From Climacium dendroides (lineage: Eukaryota > Streptophyta > Bryopsida > Hypnales > Climaciaceae): 64,000 nt of DNA. A program made the position numbers and the translations under genes. The notes beneath the pieces were generated by a model that was not told the origin of the DNA, did not search any database, and was given only the letters and a program-made list of their open reading frames with translations. The DNA is taken from assembly GCA_950106755.1 (NCBI GenBank), contig OX467084.1, positions 2,232,001 through 2,296,000 on the forward strand, read 5' to 3'. This document shows, piece after piece, positions 48,901 to 61,300 of this stretch (position 1 is the stretch's first letter; each line of letters opens with the position of its first letter).

Positions 48901-50410
48901 CACCTGTCTTTGCCATGCGTAAATCTGTATCTGGTCCACAAGAAGGGCATCCCCTATAGCCCTTGCAACAAAGTCCTGAAATCAACCCTAAAGCTGGGAA
49001 ATCTGAGATTGTCCAGAACAGCAATGCGCGCAATGTAAAACTTCGACTTCCTATGGGTTGGGAGAAATCTTGGGCTCCAACACCATGCTACAATTCATGC
49101 AACTCATTTAGTAGGGGGCGCATGAAGACGTCTATATTGTTAGAAGTAGGTGACTTCTTCCCTGAAATCAAAATGCACAAAGAGATGAAGAATTTCTTGG
49201 TGACAAACCATGGCTCCAGGTTGTAAATCAAGATTAGCACAGGCCATGTAGACCAATTTGTGTTGTTCAACTTGAAAGGATTGACACCGTCTAAGGCCAA
49301 ACCTAGATGGAGGTTGCGAATCTCAGAACCAAAGTTGCCAAAAGCGATGTCTGTATCAACATGTTTCCATGCAGGGCTGTCCACAACTGAGCGCATGATG
49401 CCGTCATTGCTGACATGTTTTTTATAGCCTGTCAGCATGCGTGCTATCTCAGACGACCTCCACATGTGTTTAAGTCTAGGAATTAAAGGAAAATGCCGAA
49501 TGACCTTGGACGGAACTTTGTTTGTCCCAAAAATCCAACGACCTTGGCCACACTTAGGGCAAGTGTTTAGGCTGGCATATTTGTCTTCAAAAAGTACACA
49601 CCCATTAGGGCATGCGTGAACATTGTTGTAACTCAAGCCTAGGCGGTGAATGCTTCGGCGTGCCTCATAGTGGTTGCCAGGCAACTTGTTCCCCGATGGC
49701 AACAAATCCACATGAAGGAAGCGGAACAACTCATCAGTAAATTTGTTGCTCACATGGAAGACATTGCACATGTTCATTAGGATAATAGTGGCCGAAACAA
49801 TGCTTGTCTTTGAACCTGGAAAGACGGCTGTGGTTGCTTCTTGATACAATTCGTCCAAGCCATCCATTGTGTCCGCAGCAATGTCATCCTCATCAACCCC
49901 TTCTTGCATAGGCCCAGACTCCTCGTGCAACGCATCCCCCCTATCAAAGGCCTCCATCACCTAACGTTGGACCTCATGATATTCATCCAAAGGAGGAGGA
50001 ACGTCTTCTTGCATATCATTTCCAACATCTGCATGAATGTTGCCTATGTCAGGTGCCTCATCTGAACCAACACCTTCTCGAACATCATCGTCAAAAGCAA
50101 CATCCTCCACCCATAGACCTCGAGAGGGGTAGCCATCCGGGGGGTCTCCCCCAAGGATGGATTCTTTGATGAAGCGATCCCGACCCACCGTTGCATGGTG
50201 TCGTCGAATAACTTCAATACTTTTTCGACATGAGCCCTTGCAATCTCTACAAGGACACCTGTAAGAGCGTATGTTGTTCTCAGTGGCCACTCGCAACTCC
50301 GTTTGCAATATCAAGTCACCTATAGGAATGTGGTGTAGTGTGCAACCATCATCCGTAATTCGTATGGTGGTTTGACGTCGACGTGCATCTACATTGGTAC
50401 GGTAGGCCAT
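45969..50410 (-). pseudogene. TNP2-type CACTA transposase, multi-exon with stops
   Basis: The transposase cuts and joins element ends. Exon 1 (50410-48620) starts MAYRTNVDARRRQTT. It has the N-terminal segment CPCRDCKGSCRKSIEVIRRH, the TNP2 zinc-finger-like CPNGCVLFEDKYASLNTCPK, and GLALDGVNPFKLNNTNWSTW and CCKGYRGCPSCGPDTDLR, which are hallmarks of the family. It ends SAFYEFDCWK before a GT donor. Exon 2 (48368-48021) has HVLDPMHCEKNLCENIVKTL. Exon 3 (47709-47156) is the DUF4218-like part, with HLLTHLVQQLFKCGPVHCRW and MYPIERYMKTLKDYVR. Exon 4 (46824-45969) is DUF4216-like, with RDYRNHCTTILVCDWIQQSQ. TAG stops occur after DEYHEVQR (49961) and LNELHEL (near 49085). The exon 3-4 junction as I place it would also make TAG, so another splice choice or a mutation is likely. 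Confidence 0.85.
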
Positions 50411-51211
50411 GGGCACTGTAGAGCTACTGCATGTGTACACAATTCATTTGAACAATTTTCACTTGGGTGGCAGAGCTCCTGCACGAAGACATCATACTTG
50501 TTAATACTTGCTATGCAAACATATTGTCATGAAAGACGTCTTCTCTGACATCCTCCACAACATTCTATATTTTTAGTGACATGATAATATTGTCATGAAA
50601 GACGTCTTCTTTGACATCCTCCACAGCATTTTAGATTATCAGTGACATGATAGTAGATGTCTCTGCAGACGAGGATCATAGAGTGAAAGCCTTATTGTTC
50701 AAGTGTTGTTTGTATACCAAACATGCTTAGTAGGATTCCAAAATTTTCTGTGGTGTTCTCCAGTCTTTGGAAATGAGGAACGACGCAAACTAAGGGGAGT
50801 CATGCCAAGCTTCCTTGTCCATTTGTATCATTAATGCCTTTGCAAGCTCTAATTGACATGTATACCTCCACCTATTATATGACTAGAAATTCTGGTTAGC
50901 TAATTCTCGAAGTGAGAAAAATTTCTTAGGGTCTATGTATTGAAATTTCTCTATCATGCATGTGGTTTTACTAGAAAACATGAAAATTACAAAGCACATG
51001 TTACGACTGATGTCTGCCATGACATCCAAGATGACGGTTTACAGTACGGACCAAGTCAATCCATCATGATAGCTTCTTCTGTACGTGTCTCACGTGGATT
51101 TGGCAAAAAGAAAGGCAAACAGTAGACTCCATAGAACAGTTGATGGGCGTTGCAGACCTCATTTGCCTTCAAGATTTCAATTATTAGAGCTACGTTGTAT
51201 CACTAACCGGA
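50411..51211. promoter_or_regulatory. Shared promoter region of the two CACTA genes
   Basis: The 800 bases between the divergent start codons include two copies of a unit of about 67 bases (near 50518-50583 and 50585-50650) with attgtcatgaaagacgtctt and ctgacatcctccaca. Gacgtc/gacatc words also fill the element ends, so the same protein may bind here and autoregulate, as known for En/Spm. Confidence 0.5.
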
Positions 51212-54200
51212 ATGGCAATTCTCCCTGGACTTCGCAGCCGCACTAGGGTTGTACAGTTTGCAGAGGCACCAACTCCTACTCAATTTGACTCGGATGCTGC
51301 AATAGTTTTGACAAATTTCATCTCGCACGTAATGAGAAGTACTCCCCCGCGCTCGATTTTGAAAAAGCCAACGGAAGCAGGGAGTCGAAGGAGCACGCGC
51401 TTGTCCAAAGGCGATGACGGGCGACAAGCAACAGCAGTTGGAGCAGTAGCTCCCATTTCAGAAGCGGCACTTGCCTCCATGGTTCGTGAAGCGCCGCCTC
51501 CTTTCTTTAATTTCTGATGTGAAGATTGAAATTTTCAATTCCCCCACCAAGATCCAAGCCAGCAACGAGATTGGACCCGGAGCTTCCCTGCGCCCACTTG
51601 CCGCGGTGTTAGGGTGCGCCTGACCCCGGCTATAGGGTCGGGTCCCGGGTATAGGCCACCGTGGCAGCTTTAAGCCCGCCGTCTTGTCGTTGTTTCTCCC
51701 CTGTCCTCTGTGATGTCCTCGTCTTGAATTTGCTGTAGTATGCGACCTCCTCTCCAGCCCCAACTGCCCTTGCAATATTCGGAAGTATCGCAATTTGTTT
51801 GTTTGATTCGTCAATTTCTTGGTGGTTGTCAATGATCATTTGATTGCGAGGGAAATTGCGGCAGGGTACGTCCAAATCAGTGGAGGAGGGCAACATTTCC
51901 GATTGGTGAACCTTTAAACTTTGTAGCGGTTGGTGTTTGGTGGGGGTTTGATTTTCTAGGTCTTGGCTCAATTGACTTGTGCCTTGGGGTTCTTGTAACA
52001 GGAGGGTGAGTTTTTTGTACATTGGCGAGACCCCCCTGGCAACATGACGCGGCCAAGGCAATCGGGAAAGCGGAGGGGGGAGCCGCCTACCGACTTCTAG
52101 GGTTCCGGTTCCGAAGCAGCCGCCCCAGTCATGCGGATGCGCGCTGAAGGGGAGCGGCGGATGAAGGCGCGGGAGGATCTGGGAGCCAGTTCACAGGGGA
52201 AGGAGATCCGACAGCCGCCAACGAAACGAACCAGGGTTTCTTCAATTCCATCGAAGCCAGAAGAGGAGGAAGAGATGGATGCTGGGACGGAGCAGGAGCT
52301 TGAAGTATTTGGCGGCTTAGAACACAGCGTTGGCATGGCTGAACACGAGTAGTCGTGGAGGTAAGCAACCCACGTTATAACTTTTTGTTTGAAATTATTG
52401 GAAGTCGTGATGCAAGACAGTTGCAGGTGTGTTGGATGTCAACGGTGACATTTTCTATAACAGGTATGCGTTTTCTCAGACGTCATTTCTGACATCCCGT
52501 GTGACGCGCGTCCAATGTGATGTCAAAGTAGACGTCAAGCGCGACATCTCTCTGTTTACCATGTTAGGAGGTTGTCACGGAAGATGTCAAACGAGACGTT
52601 TTTCGATTCATTCCAGTACTTAGTGATAGTCATTTGTTTCCATGTTTTCTAAGCCAAAGAAATTGAACTTCAGTATAGTAGTTGACATCCTCCTACCATG
52701 CTTGAGGATTCTTGTGTCTGTAAGGCAATTGCCCTTCTCTTGGTTGTGTGGTGCCACCACAGGTTTCGGTAGTCAATATAGGATTTGACTTTCTTGGTCT
52801 GCTTTTTCCGAATATTTTTAGTTTTGGCTGTGTAATTTGATTGGCCTCCTATTTTAATACTACCAAATAGAAACTGTTCTAATACTACCAACGAATCAGT
52901 ACAGTACTGAATTGGATGTCTCAGCGGACACAATTTTGGATGACTGTCAAGAGCAATGTCAGCCACTACCAAAGCAAGACTTGGCATTTACTGTTCAACC
53001 TTAAACCTTGAACCTCAACTTTGAGAATTGATCTATATTGTTCCCTTCAGAAGTAGGTTTTTATGCTAACTTTGATATCACTTATGCAGCCAAGGCTACA
53101 ACACTGATGACTCCAACTGTGACACCGATGAAGCCATAGAGGCTATGCATCCCACGGAGCAACGTAGAGGTGTGCCCTCTTCGACAATGAAGAAACCAAT
53201 TGAACTAGATGTACAAGGACAACCACATGGATCTATGAGGGACACTTTGGAAAAGGATGTCAAAAAGTATGCGAAGTCCCTTGATCCAACAACCGGATGG
53301 GAAGGACAACCAAAAGAAATGAGGAGGGGATTTTTCAAGCGCCTCTACACGGGTTTGAACCTTTGAACTACCCTTCCCCTATTTTCTGAATGCCATTCTT
53401 TCAAGTTCTCTTACCTTCCTTTGCATATGTCTTTTTGGATGTCCCAATTGACATCTTCTATGACATGATCTTACCTATTTTTGTCCTTTGTCTACAGCAA
53501 CCACCGAATGAATTTCAATGTTGAGTAAAGCAAGTCCTAAGCTGATTACATGTTCTCTCAGACTGGCAGATGGTGGGGGATTCGGATCGAGTTAGCGAGA
53601 AATGGCTTCAGCCCTTCATCACCAAAGTGCTCATTAACATGCGATGGAGAATTGGGCAAATGATTGCTTCAAGTATGGACAGGCCCAAGGATATCAAGAA
53701 TTTTATTGGGACACGATTGAAGCTGCGCGTGGCACTGAGGCAGCCCAGAAAAAGTCAGCCCAGAAAAAGTCAGCCCAAATGCGGTCAATTTCGAGGGGGA
53801 AGGCTTCCACTACAACTCAACTGAAGGTTATTGAGAGAGAGGTGGTTGCTCGCTTGGTGAGTGCGATTCTAAACACAAAACGCTCAATTGACCATGAATT
53901 CATTCCATTTCAGTACATGTGTGTGGATACTTGATGCATTTCATTCCATTTCAGTACATGTGTGTGGATACTTGATACATTTCTAGTTTTGTACCAGCAA
54001 GTTCGATGGTCCCGCTGACGTCTACTTCAACATTCAAGATAGCAGGTTGCCCTATTTTTGCTGACATGAACTCTGTTGTCTTTGTTGACATATTCTTCTT
54101 TGTTTTTACTCTATACCAATTAAATTTACCGTTGACCTGCTTTTGGGATGTCCTTGCGTGTGTCCTTGTGTGCAAACCATGCTGAACAGCAGGAGGCCAT

Positions 54201-55444
54201 TTGACATTGAGATAGATGTAGAAGTTGCTAAGGAATTTGCCCGAATTGAAGAGGAGAAGCGTAGAGCAAAACCAAATATTGGGCAAGAGCTCGAGGACAT
54301 GCGAGCTCGGGTGAGTAACCTTGAAGGTAGCATGGTTGAATTGAAAGGGAGCGTGGCCAAAATGGGAGACGACATGACGACATCACACAAGCGCGTGGAG
54401 GAAATGTTTAAAGAGTTGATGCAGAACTTATCCTCAAGTTCAGCAGATGCATTTCAGCTTGCTTCCAAGAACTTCCTCCAACCTATGCTGCATCTTGTTG
54501 CCATTCCAAAAGTTGTAGCGCCCGTCATTCCCGATGTCCACGAAGACGTCCCCGAAGATGTTGGAGGCAATGTCACTGCGGGAGAGGATGGTATCTCATC
54601 TGACCATAAGGCAGTCCTTCCAGAAGAATCCGGCCACGGCTTAAACCTACAACAGGACAACATCGCACAGGGAGAAGTGGAGGGCGAGAAAGAAGTAGAG
54701 GATGCCTCTGCGTTGGTGGCTAGCGATGCACCAGAGGAGGCAACGGGTGCAGTTGGAGTTGATGCCGCCAAGAGTCCAGGGCAACATGTAAGTTTTTTGT
54801 CCTTCCATCAAAGGCTCAAACTTGAATTAAGTCACAATCTTTTCATAGGCTCTTTTTTTGATTTTTTTTATCTCTATGCTAGAAAACATAGAAATCACTA
54901 TAGTGCTTGGATGTGCTTGAGAACTACATGACTGATCAATAGAATGGCTACGATTTTCATGTTGTATGTGATGTCATAGTAGACGTCTGAGTTGACGTCT
55001 CGAATGACATCCACATTATCATGAGAAAAAAAATATAAAATCTAATTTGCCATGGCTCATGCTGTTTCAGAATGATGAAGACGTCCCAACAGAGTCCATA
55101 GGGCGCCCTCGACGTGCAGTGAAGCCGAATCCAATGTAGAGGGCAGGGAAGGCGGTGGCCAATGCTAGCAAAGCATGTGCTAGCACACCCCTTCCTAAAC
55201 CCTCAGCACCTAAAGCAATTGGACTTCCAAAACCAAACCCGTCTACAGCAAAGGTAGTAAACCATACCTTTTCAATTGTTGTGTATTTTGAATTTTGTCT
55301 TCTTCACCCTCATTTCAAGTGAGATTTCCTTTTAAGCCTTGTTTTTCTTAGAAAAGTCTAAACTTCCATTGAACTCTTCTAAATTGTCTTCCACTGTTTT
55401 AGGCAGCGACCACGAAGAAAGCTGATGCCCCTCGGAAGAAGTGA
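51212..55444 (+). pseudogene. TnpA-like second gene of the CACTA element, multi-exon
   Basis: In En/Spm elements TnpA binds the subterminal repeats and assists TNP2. Exon-like frames run in order on the plus strand. First is MAILPGLRSRTRVVQFAE (51212), with a basic serine-rich part. A basic-acidic segment near 52131-52320 contains PPTKRTRVSSIPSKPEEEEE. The next, near 53090-53356, has TGWEGQPKEMRRGFFKRLY. Near 53565-53870 is SDRVSEKWLQPFITKVLI, then a change of frame to KYGQAQGYQEFYWDTIEAAR with 15-bp repeats coding KSAQ. A coiled coil follows near 54143-54790 (RVSNLEGSMVELKGSVAKM), and a basic end at 55071-55444 has GRPRRAVKPNP, ending APRKK. A TAG after VKPNPM and the frame change suggest decay, though exon limits are approximate. 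The family match rests on position, coiled coil and composition. Confidence 0.6.
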
Positions 55445-56611
55445 AATGGTGTGATACTATTCTGACAACCGACATCAAAGGAGGCTAGCTTTACAACACT
55501 ATGTTTGTCCCATATAGGTACTCAAATGAAATATGTAGCTATTAGTTGTTTTTTCTACCTTAGACCAGAACATTACAATGTGTTCTTCAAAATATTTGTA
55601 GAGGAAAAACATCTTTCTTGTAAAGGATGTCCGGTTTCTATAGATCTTTAAAATTTGTGTCCATGCCTTGTGTGTGAAGTTCTCCCTCATATGCATATGG
55701 AATGCGTCATGTTTCTCTTGATTTGCAATTGGAGAAACAAGACTTGGATGGGGTGGGCAGATCATTCTTGTCTTTTCTTATGTCCTTGGTCATGTCCTTC
55801 AAAATTCAGTCATATATAAGTTGTTGTCTGTAGCAAACGTGGAAGCCATAGTTTGCACTCCGCCTAATGTTGTTCAAAACATGTTTCATTTGTTTCTATG
55901 TCAGCCAAAACATGTTTTTAACATGCCAGTGATGTCCTCGGTGCACACCTGCCTTTTTCTAAATGTTATAGTGAACAGAGCATTAACAGTCACAAGTGGG
56001 AGTGCTTGTCCTTGATGATATCCTGAACAACAACAGGAAGAATACATGCATTTGAACAAATAAGGCCTTGATGTTCTTGTTGACGATTTATGATACTGTC
56101 CTTGTTCCTTTACATGTCTACTGAAACATACAGTATAACACAGAAGACCGACCTTAAAACTCGTGATTGTCACAAATGATGTCACAAAAAACATAGTTGC
56201 GTCTTCAATGATGTCACGCGTAACATCAGATTTTCACTAAAAGAAGAAGTACATAGTCCACATCATCAAATGCCACATCAGATTTTACGTCGTCCACGTC
56301 ACCCTTGAAGGGGTCCACGTCACTATCCACGTCATATGCCACGTCAAGAAGGGAATGGATGAAAAAGAATCCCATGTGGCGCTGCCCGCCAATGTGGCAC
56401 CCACGTGGAGTGCCAAATGGTACATTTTGGGGAACTTGCATTTCCATGTCTCAACCCATGTCAATCCAAAAACAAGCCCAAATTTGCATGTTTTTTGCAA
56501 AACATGGGGACGTTTTTTGCCTGTCCATTATAACGCATTTTAGGTAACATCTACGTTGACAGAAAATGGCGTTTTTTCTGACGTCACAAAACTGCCGGTT
56601 TTTTTATAGTG

Positions 56612-58227
56612 ACCTTTGGTTGTCATTTTTCCATATTCTCAATTTCGGCGGTGGATCCGTAATTGAGTCTGGTTTGGTCACAAGGTGGGACTTCTACATG
56701 TTTGTAAATAGTACGGATCTGTTGCGGCCTGGGACACTCATTCATTCCATGTCCATATTCTAAACAATTCTGGCATGGTAACGCTAGTGGGGCCCCTTGC
56801 CCCTGCCCTTTATGGGGACAGCTATTAGCATAATGTTGGGGACTTCCACACACGAAACAACACCTGGGTGGGAATCTAGAAGTAGAATAAGTACCTTGAC
56901 TAGATCCAGTCAGTGGATGCGTATGAAAATTGGTGCGGATCAACTATTGAGGTGCTTTCCCTCTTCTGTATCCGGTTTGGATCTGGAATACTGGATTCAC
57001 CGGATCTTCACACCCTTCCGGTTCCGGAAGTGTGTAGTACACTCCTTCTTCATCCACAAAATGGATCTGCTTCTGATGTCCCTGGGGGCATTCGCTTGCA
57101 TAATGACCGGATCTTCCACACCTTGTGCACCATACATTAGCTCGGGAAGTCGGTACAATCCGTCAGGGCATCCGATTATCAGCTAGATTGACCTTGATTG
57201 CCTCCAAAGATTCTTGGATGCTTTTCATAAGTTTCTTGGAATCGTCCTCCTCCACCTTCACCTTGACAATTCTTTTGTTAACCTTCTCGTTTTTACCTCG
57301 CGCCACTCGTCTGCTGCTAGAAGTCTCTGCCTCACTATCCGAACTGTCGGCGCTGTCGGATGATTCGTCCGATCCGGTTCCGGAACTCGAGGTTTTGGAA
57401 TCCGAATACCTCCCTCGTCGCTTCATCTTCTTCTCGTACTTTTTGCTCTTCCCTTTCTCTCGTTTCTCGCTCTTCTTGATGGATCGTCGCAGCGATTGAG
57501 CTGAGTTCTCGTAATTTTGGGTTGACTCCATGGCTTCTCTTAACGTTGCGGGTCGGGATTGTCGGATCTGAAAACCCATCTCCTCTAGAAAACCTGCCAC
57601 ATACCATTCCACTTGTATACTCAGGGCTACGTCCGTGGTTAGTTTTTTGATCAGGTCTTTCACCCTCTGACCGTACTTTCGGACCGACTCGTTAGGTCTC
57701 ATGGAGACTTTACTAAGTCTTCCCAAAGCTCTAGCTTCTCCTCCTACTTCTCTAAAGGTCTGCAGGAAGAGTTCTGTCAGATGGTCCTAGTTGTTCCGGG
57801 TACCTTCCGGAACATCCTGATACCATCTAAGGGCTTCACCTTTTAGTAGTCCCTGAAAAATTCTCTATCTGGAAGCGGCATCTTCTTGAATAGCTACAGT
57901 GGTAGCTTCAAATTCTCCCATCCAATCATCTACATCCTTACTGCCATCTCCCCGAAACCTACTGTAACGGAGACGTGTGGTGGTCACCACGCTATCTAGT
58001 TTGTCAGAGAATCGTTCCTCCTCAGAAGTAACTAGTTCCGCCTCTGGTTCCTCAACCGCTTCAGGACTTTGAGAACGTTCTGGAAGTACTTCCGGCCTAG
58101 GAGGAATTATAACCAGATCCTCTACAGACTATAACGCTGGTAACCTGTGCACCACTATTCGCCTATTTTCTTCCTCTTGACGTTCCGTCCGACGTAAAGC
58201 TGTGTTTCTTCTTTGAGGCCTACTCAT
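56612..58227 (-). pseudogene. gag of copy A, with three zinc knuckles and several stops
   Basis: Gag forms the particle and binds the element RNA. It starts MSRPQRRNTALRR at 58227. The core includes DDWMGEFEATTVA, GLLKGEALRWYQDV, FREVGGEARALGRLSKVSM, SVRKYGQRVKDLIKKL and WYVAGFLEEMGFQIRQSRPA, typical of retrotransposon gag. A Lys- and Ser-rich linker follows, then three CCHC knuckles: CTRCGRSGHYASEC, CFVCGSPQHYANSC and CQNCLEYGHGMNEC. TAG stops are at codons 33, 121 and 147. A TGA (57163-57165) and a TAG (56944-56946) lie between the core and the knuckles. After the third knuckle the frame reads into the CACTA element and continues at 43627. Confidence 0.82.
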
Positions 58228-58359
58228 GAAGTTAGAATCAGATTCTCATTCACTAGACCCTCATTTACTTAGTCTACAATCCGGTTTGGCTGAGTCCTAG
58301 CTTACCGTCCTGAACTACCTTTTCTGATCTTCTATTCTATCGATAAGTTTTTCAGTAGC

Positions 58360-58377
58360 TCCCCGGCAGTGGCACCA
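58360..58377 (-). promoter_or_regulatory. Primer binding site of copy A, complementary to tRNA-Asp
   Basis: The minus strand reads TGGTGCCACTGCCGGGGA, four bases after the 5' LTR. It differs by two bases from the exact complement of the 3' end of plant tRNA-Asp (TGGCGCCGTTGCCGGGGA as I recall it), the primer also used by Athila elements. Confidence 0.75.
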
Positions 58378-58381
58378 AAAG

Positions 58382-61300
58382 TGTCGTACGCGCAGTTAGC
58401 CGTAAGTATCCTTACAACGACAAATGGTTGCAAGATGACACGAATTATCGTTCTAGGGAACTCTAGTATGATATCGATTGAATGAGAAGTATCCGGATTG
58501 TGACTACTCACTTAATCTCCCTTATTTCACTTCACTACCTTATTCCGGAAACTTAGTACATTCCGGATTCCGTTCCGGATCCGGACACACCCGGAACTAA
58601 GTTCCGTCTCTCTTCCGTCACTGGTTTTTGTTGCCTTTGTTTTACCCTCAGAGGGTCCGCCCTTGATCTAGAAAGGGGTGGGGACTCACCACTTGTACAA
58701 TTATCCTCTCTGTACTTTAAATCTACTAAACAACACACCCAAGACAACACAGTTGTAGGAGGAGGGAGGAGTATTCTCTCACAGTTTCCGGATTGGCCGA
58801 TCCGGAATCAGGTCACACAGAGCACTTTTCACACCTCTTTTACTACAACGACGGATCAGAACTTATAGACCCAAAAGAATAGAATCTCAAGGAGAAGACA
58901 ATTTACCAAGGGGGAGGTTGGCAGACTTTCCGAAGTAGCGGGAGATCCTTTCCTTTGGCGGTTGTTTAACTCCACACAGAACCCTCCTGGTTCCGGACTC
59001 GCACGGACCTCTACCCTCTATTCCGGATTGCCGTTCCGGCAGATTAAAAGCACGTTGCACTTACACTCCCTTACTTAGCTTTGCATTCCTTCTCACTAGC
59101 TCCACCCCCAGATGATCCGTAGCTCAAGATCTGGATTCCTTCTCTCCCTCCCTTCTCTTTCTCCAGTACCAGATCATACACCCATGCATACACTCAGCCC
59201 AAAAGACCCTGTCTAACCAAAAGTGCAGCTAAAGGTATCCTGGCTGACTTAGATTAAGAAAAGAAAATTGTAATACATACGTGAAAGCACAAAAATCTAA
59301 TGGAGTAGGATGGAATGGAATGACAAACAACTAACTTGCCTGCCTTTAAAATACTAACACAAAAACCCAAAGTCAACTCCTAAAAGCCTGAAAAGGAAAA
59401 CCCGGAAATCCAGGCCACCAATCCCTAAACCTCCCGAAATATCCGGAAAGATTGCTAACAGCCGTCCGAGATAACCGGATTTCCTTACTATCCGCCTAAA
59501 ATTCCGGAAATCAGGTCCAGGCTCAGAATTCCATTCCGGATCCTATACTTCTTCTCCTACCAATCCTAATGTCTTGGCTTCCGTCCTTTCCTTGAACGAC
59601 TCCTCGCTTGGCTGGTAGGCGTCCCCTTCGTGTTCTTGGCTGGCGTAGTTTTTGCTGTGGCCCGAGTCTGGATATGGTGCGTTGTTGGAGACGGATCGCT
59701 GTCGCCTTCGGTTCCGGAAGTGGAGTGGGCACTCTCCTCGTTAGAATCTTCAATGACTTGAACTTCCTTCTCTTTCTCTAGTGTTGTATCCTCCAATGTT
59801 GCGGGTTCGCTTCCTTTCTCCGGCGTGGTCTCTTACATGTGCACAAATCCTTTCGGATTAGTCCGAGCCGGATTGGTCATTCCACCGATCCGGTTGATGA
59901 GATCTCCCCTAACCTGCTGTCCCAGAACCTTGAATGATCCGGTCATCAAATTTGGCATTGTTTGTGCCTTGGGAACTTCCGGAGTTGAGAACTTAGATGG
60001 CACCGGAACCGTTTTCGCGCTAGACTCCGGTTCCGGTTCCGAGGCTGGCCTCAAATTCAACTCCGTCATCCGTATCTTACTAGCGGAAGGCTCGGCTGGT
60101 GTGAGTATCCCTCTCAGGCCCTCCATCCGGGTTGCTTGATCCGCCACTGGCTTCCCTGGGGTACCTGCGACAAAAGGAAGTTCCGGAAAGGTGGAGAAAT
60201 CCATCGCATGGTTTGGATCGATGGCCGCCAACAACTTCTGGATCTCCTTGAAAACTCGCTCTATTCTCGCAGTGAAGTCTACGAGGATGGTAACTACCTT
60301 GGTTCCGGTAATGTGGCCTTCTGATATCATCTTCGAGTCAAACAAGGCAACTTTCGTGATGATATTGGTTTTGATGTTGACTGCCCCGGTTAGATTCTTG
60401 ACCAGAACGAGAGCCTCCTTCTCTTTCTCCTTCGTAGCTACCATTTCCCCTTCCACCCAATTCACCCGGGTCTGGAGTAGGTTCCGTTCCGCCTCCAACT
60501 CCTGAATCCGCTCATCCTTCTTCTTCAGATCCTCTGGCTTGGGCAGTTGCTTGACAGCTTCCACGATCTGATCCGGATCCACCTTCAATACTTCCGCGGT
60601 ATCTATCACCAAATCCGACAACCCGTCGTGAAGTACTTTAGCTTCACGTATCCACTCGAGCCCCGCATTGAAAAATGCAGATTCTGTTTCCATCTCAGGT
60701 CCCTTGCTGGACTCCCCCCTCTCCATTGTTGGTGGCTTGATTCTCGATCCCGGATCAGTTGACTTTCTCTTCTTGGTCCTTGGATCGGTCAGACGTTCCT
60801 CGGGAAGTTCCTCCGGTCCAGACTCGACCGGATCTTCCGCTTCCTCCCCGAAAAGTCCGTATGATAGGAGCGTCTTTCCGGTGTCATACTGAATTATTTC
60901 TGCCGCACTCAAAAGTTCCTGTTGATGGTATAGATGAAACAAATACGTGCTAACTAGACTCGCCTTAGCTCGTGTCACATGATCCACTAATTTAGCCACT
61001 ATCCCGGCTATGACCCTACCCCAGTGCACTACCCGGTTCTCCATAGCCCCAAAGATAGTATTGGCCACCGTAATGGTAACCCGCGTTGGCTTTTCCAGAT
61101 ATAAGATCGGAATCAGAAACTCTAGGATCCGCCTATGTCTCTCGTCTTTACACTCGCTGATAGCAAATCCGTCCTTAGGGTTTATAGACCCGGTGAACTT
61201 CCCAGCTACAAAACGGTCCGTCCTCGATGCTAACCCATTCCCACTCTTCCGGAACTGATAGACGTCCGCCCAGATGTCCTCGGTCCACGCGACTGGTCAT

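Larger units (their letters stand above)
43631..56611. mobile_element. CACTA (En/Spm) transposon, autonomous type, 12.98 kb
   Basis: The ends are CACTATAAGAAAAC and, inverted, CACTATAAAAAAAC, with a 3-bp target duplication ACC (43628-43630 and 56612-56614). Both subterminal regions are dense in gacgtc, gacatc and aaaacatgc words, the expected transposase-binding repeats. It encodes a TNP2-type transposase on the minus strand and a second, TnpA-like gene on the plus strand, head to head. It sits in the gag-pol region of copy A, and removing it restores that frame. Nonsense codons in both genes suggest this copy is now inactive. Confidence 0.93.
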
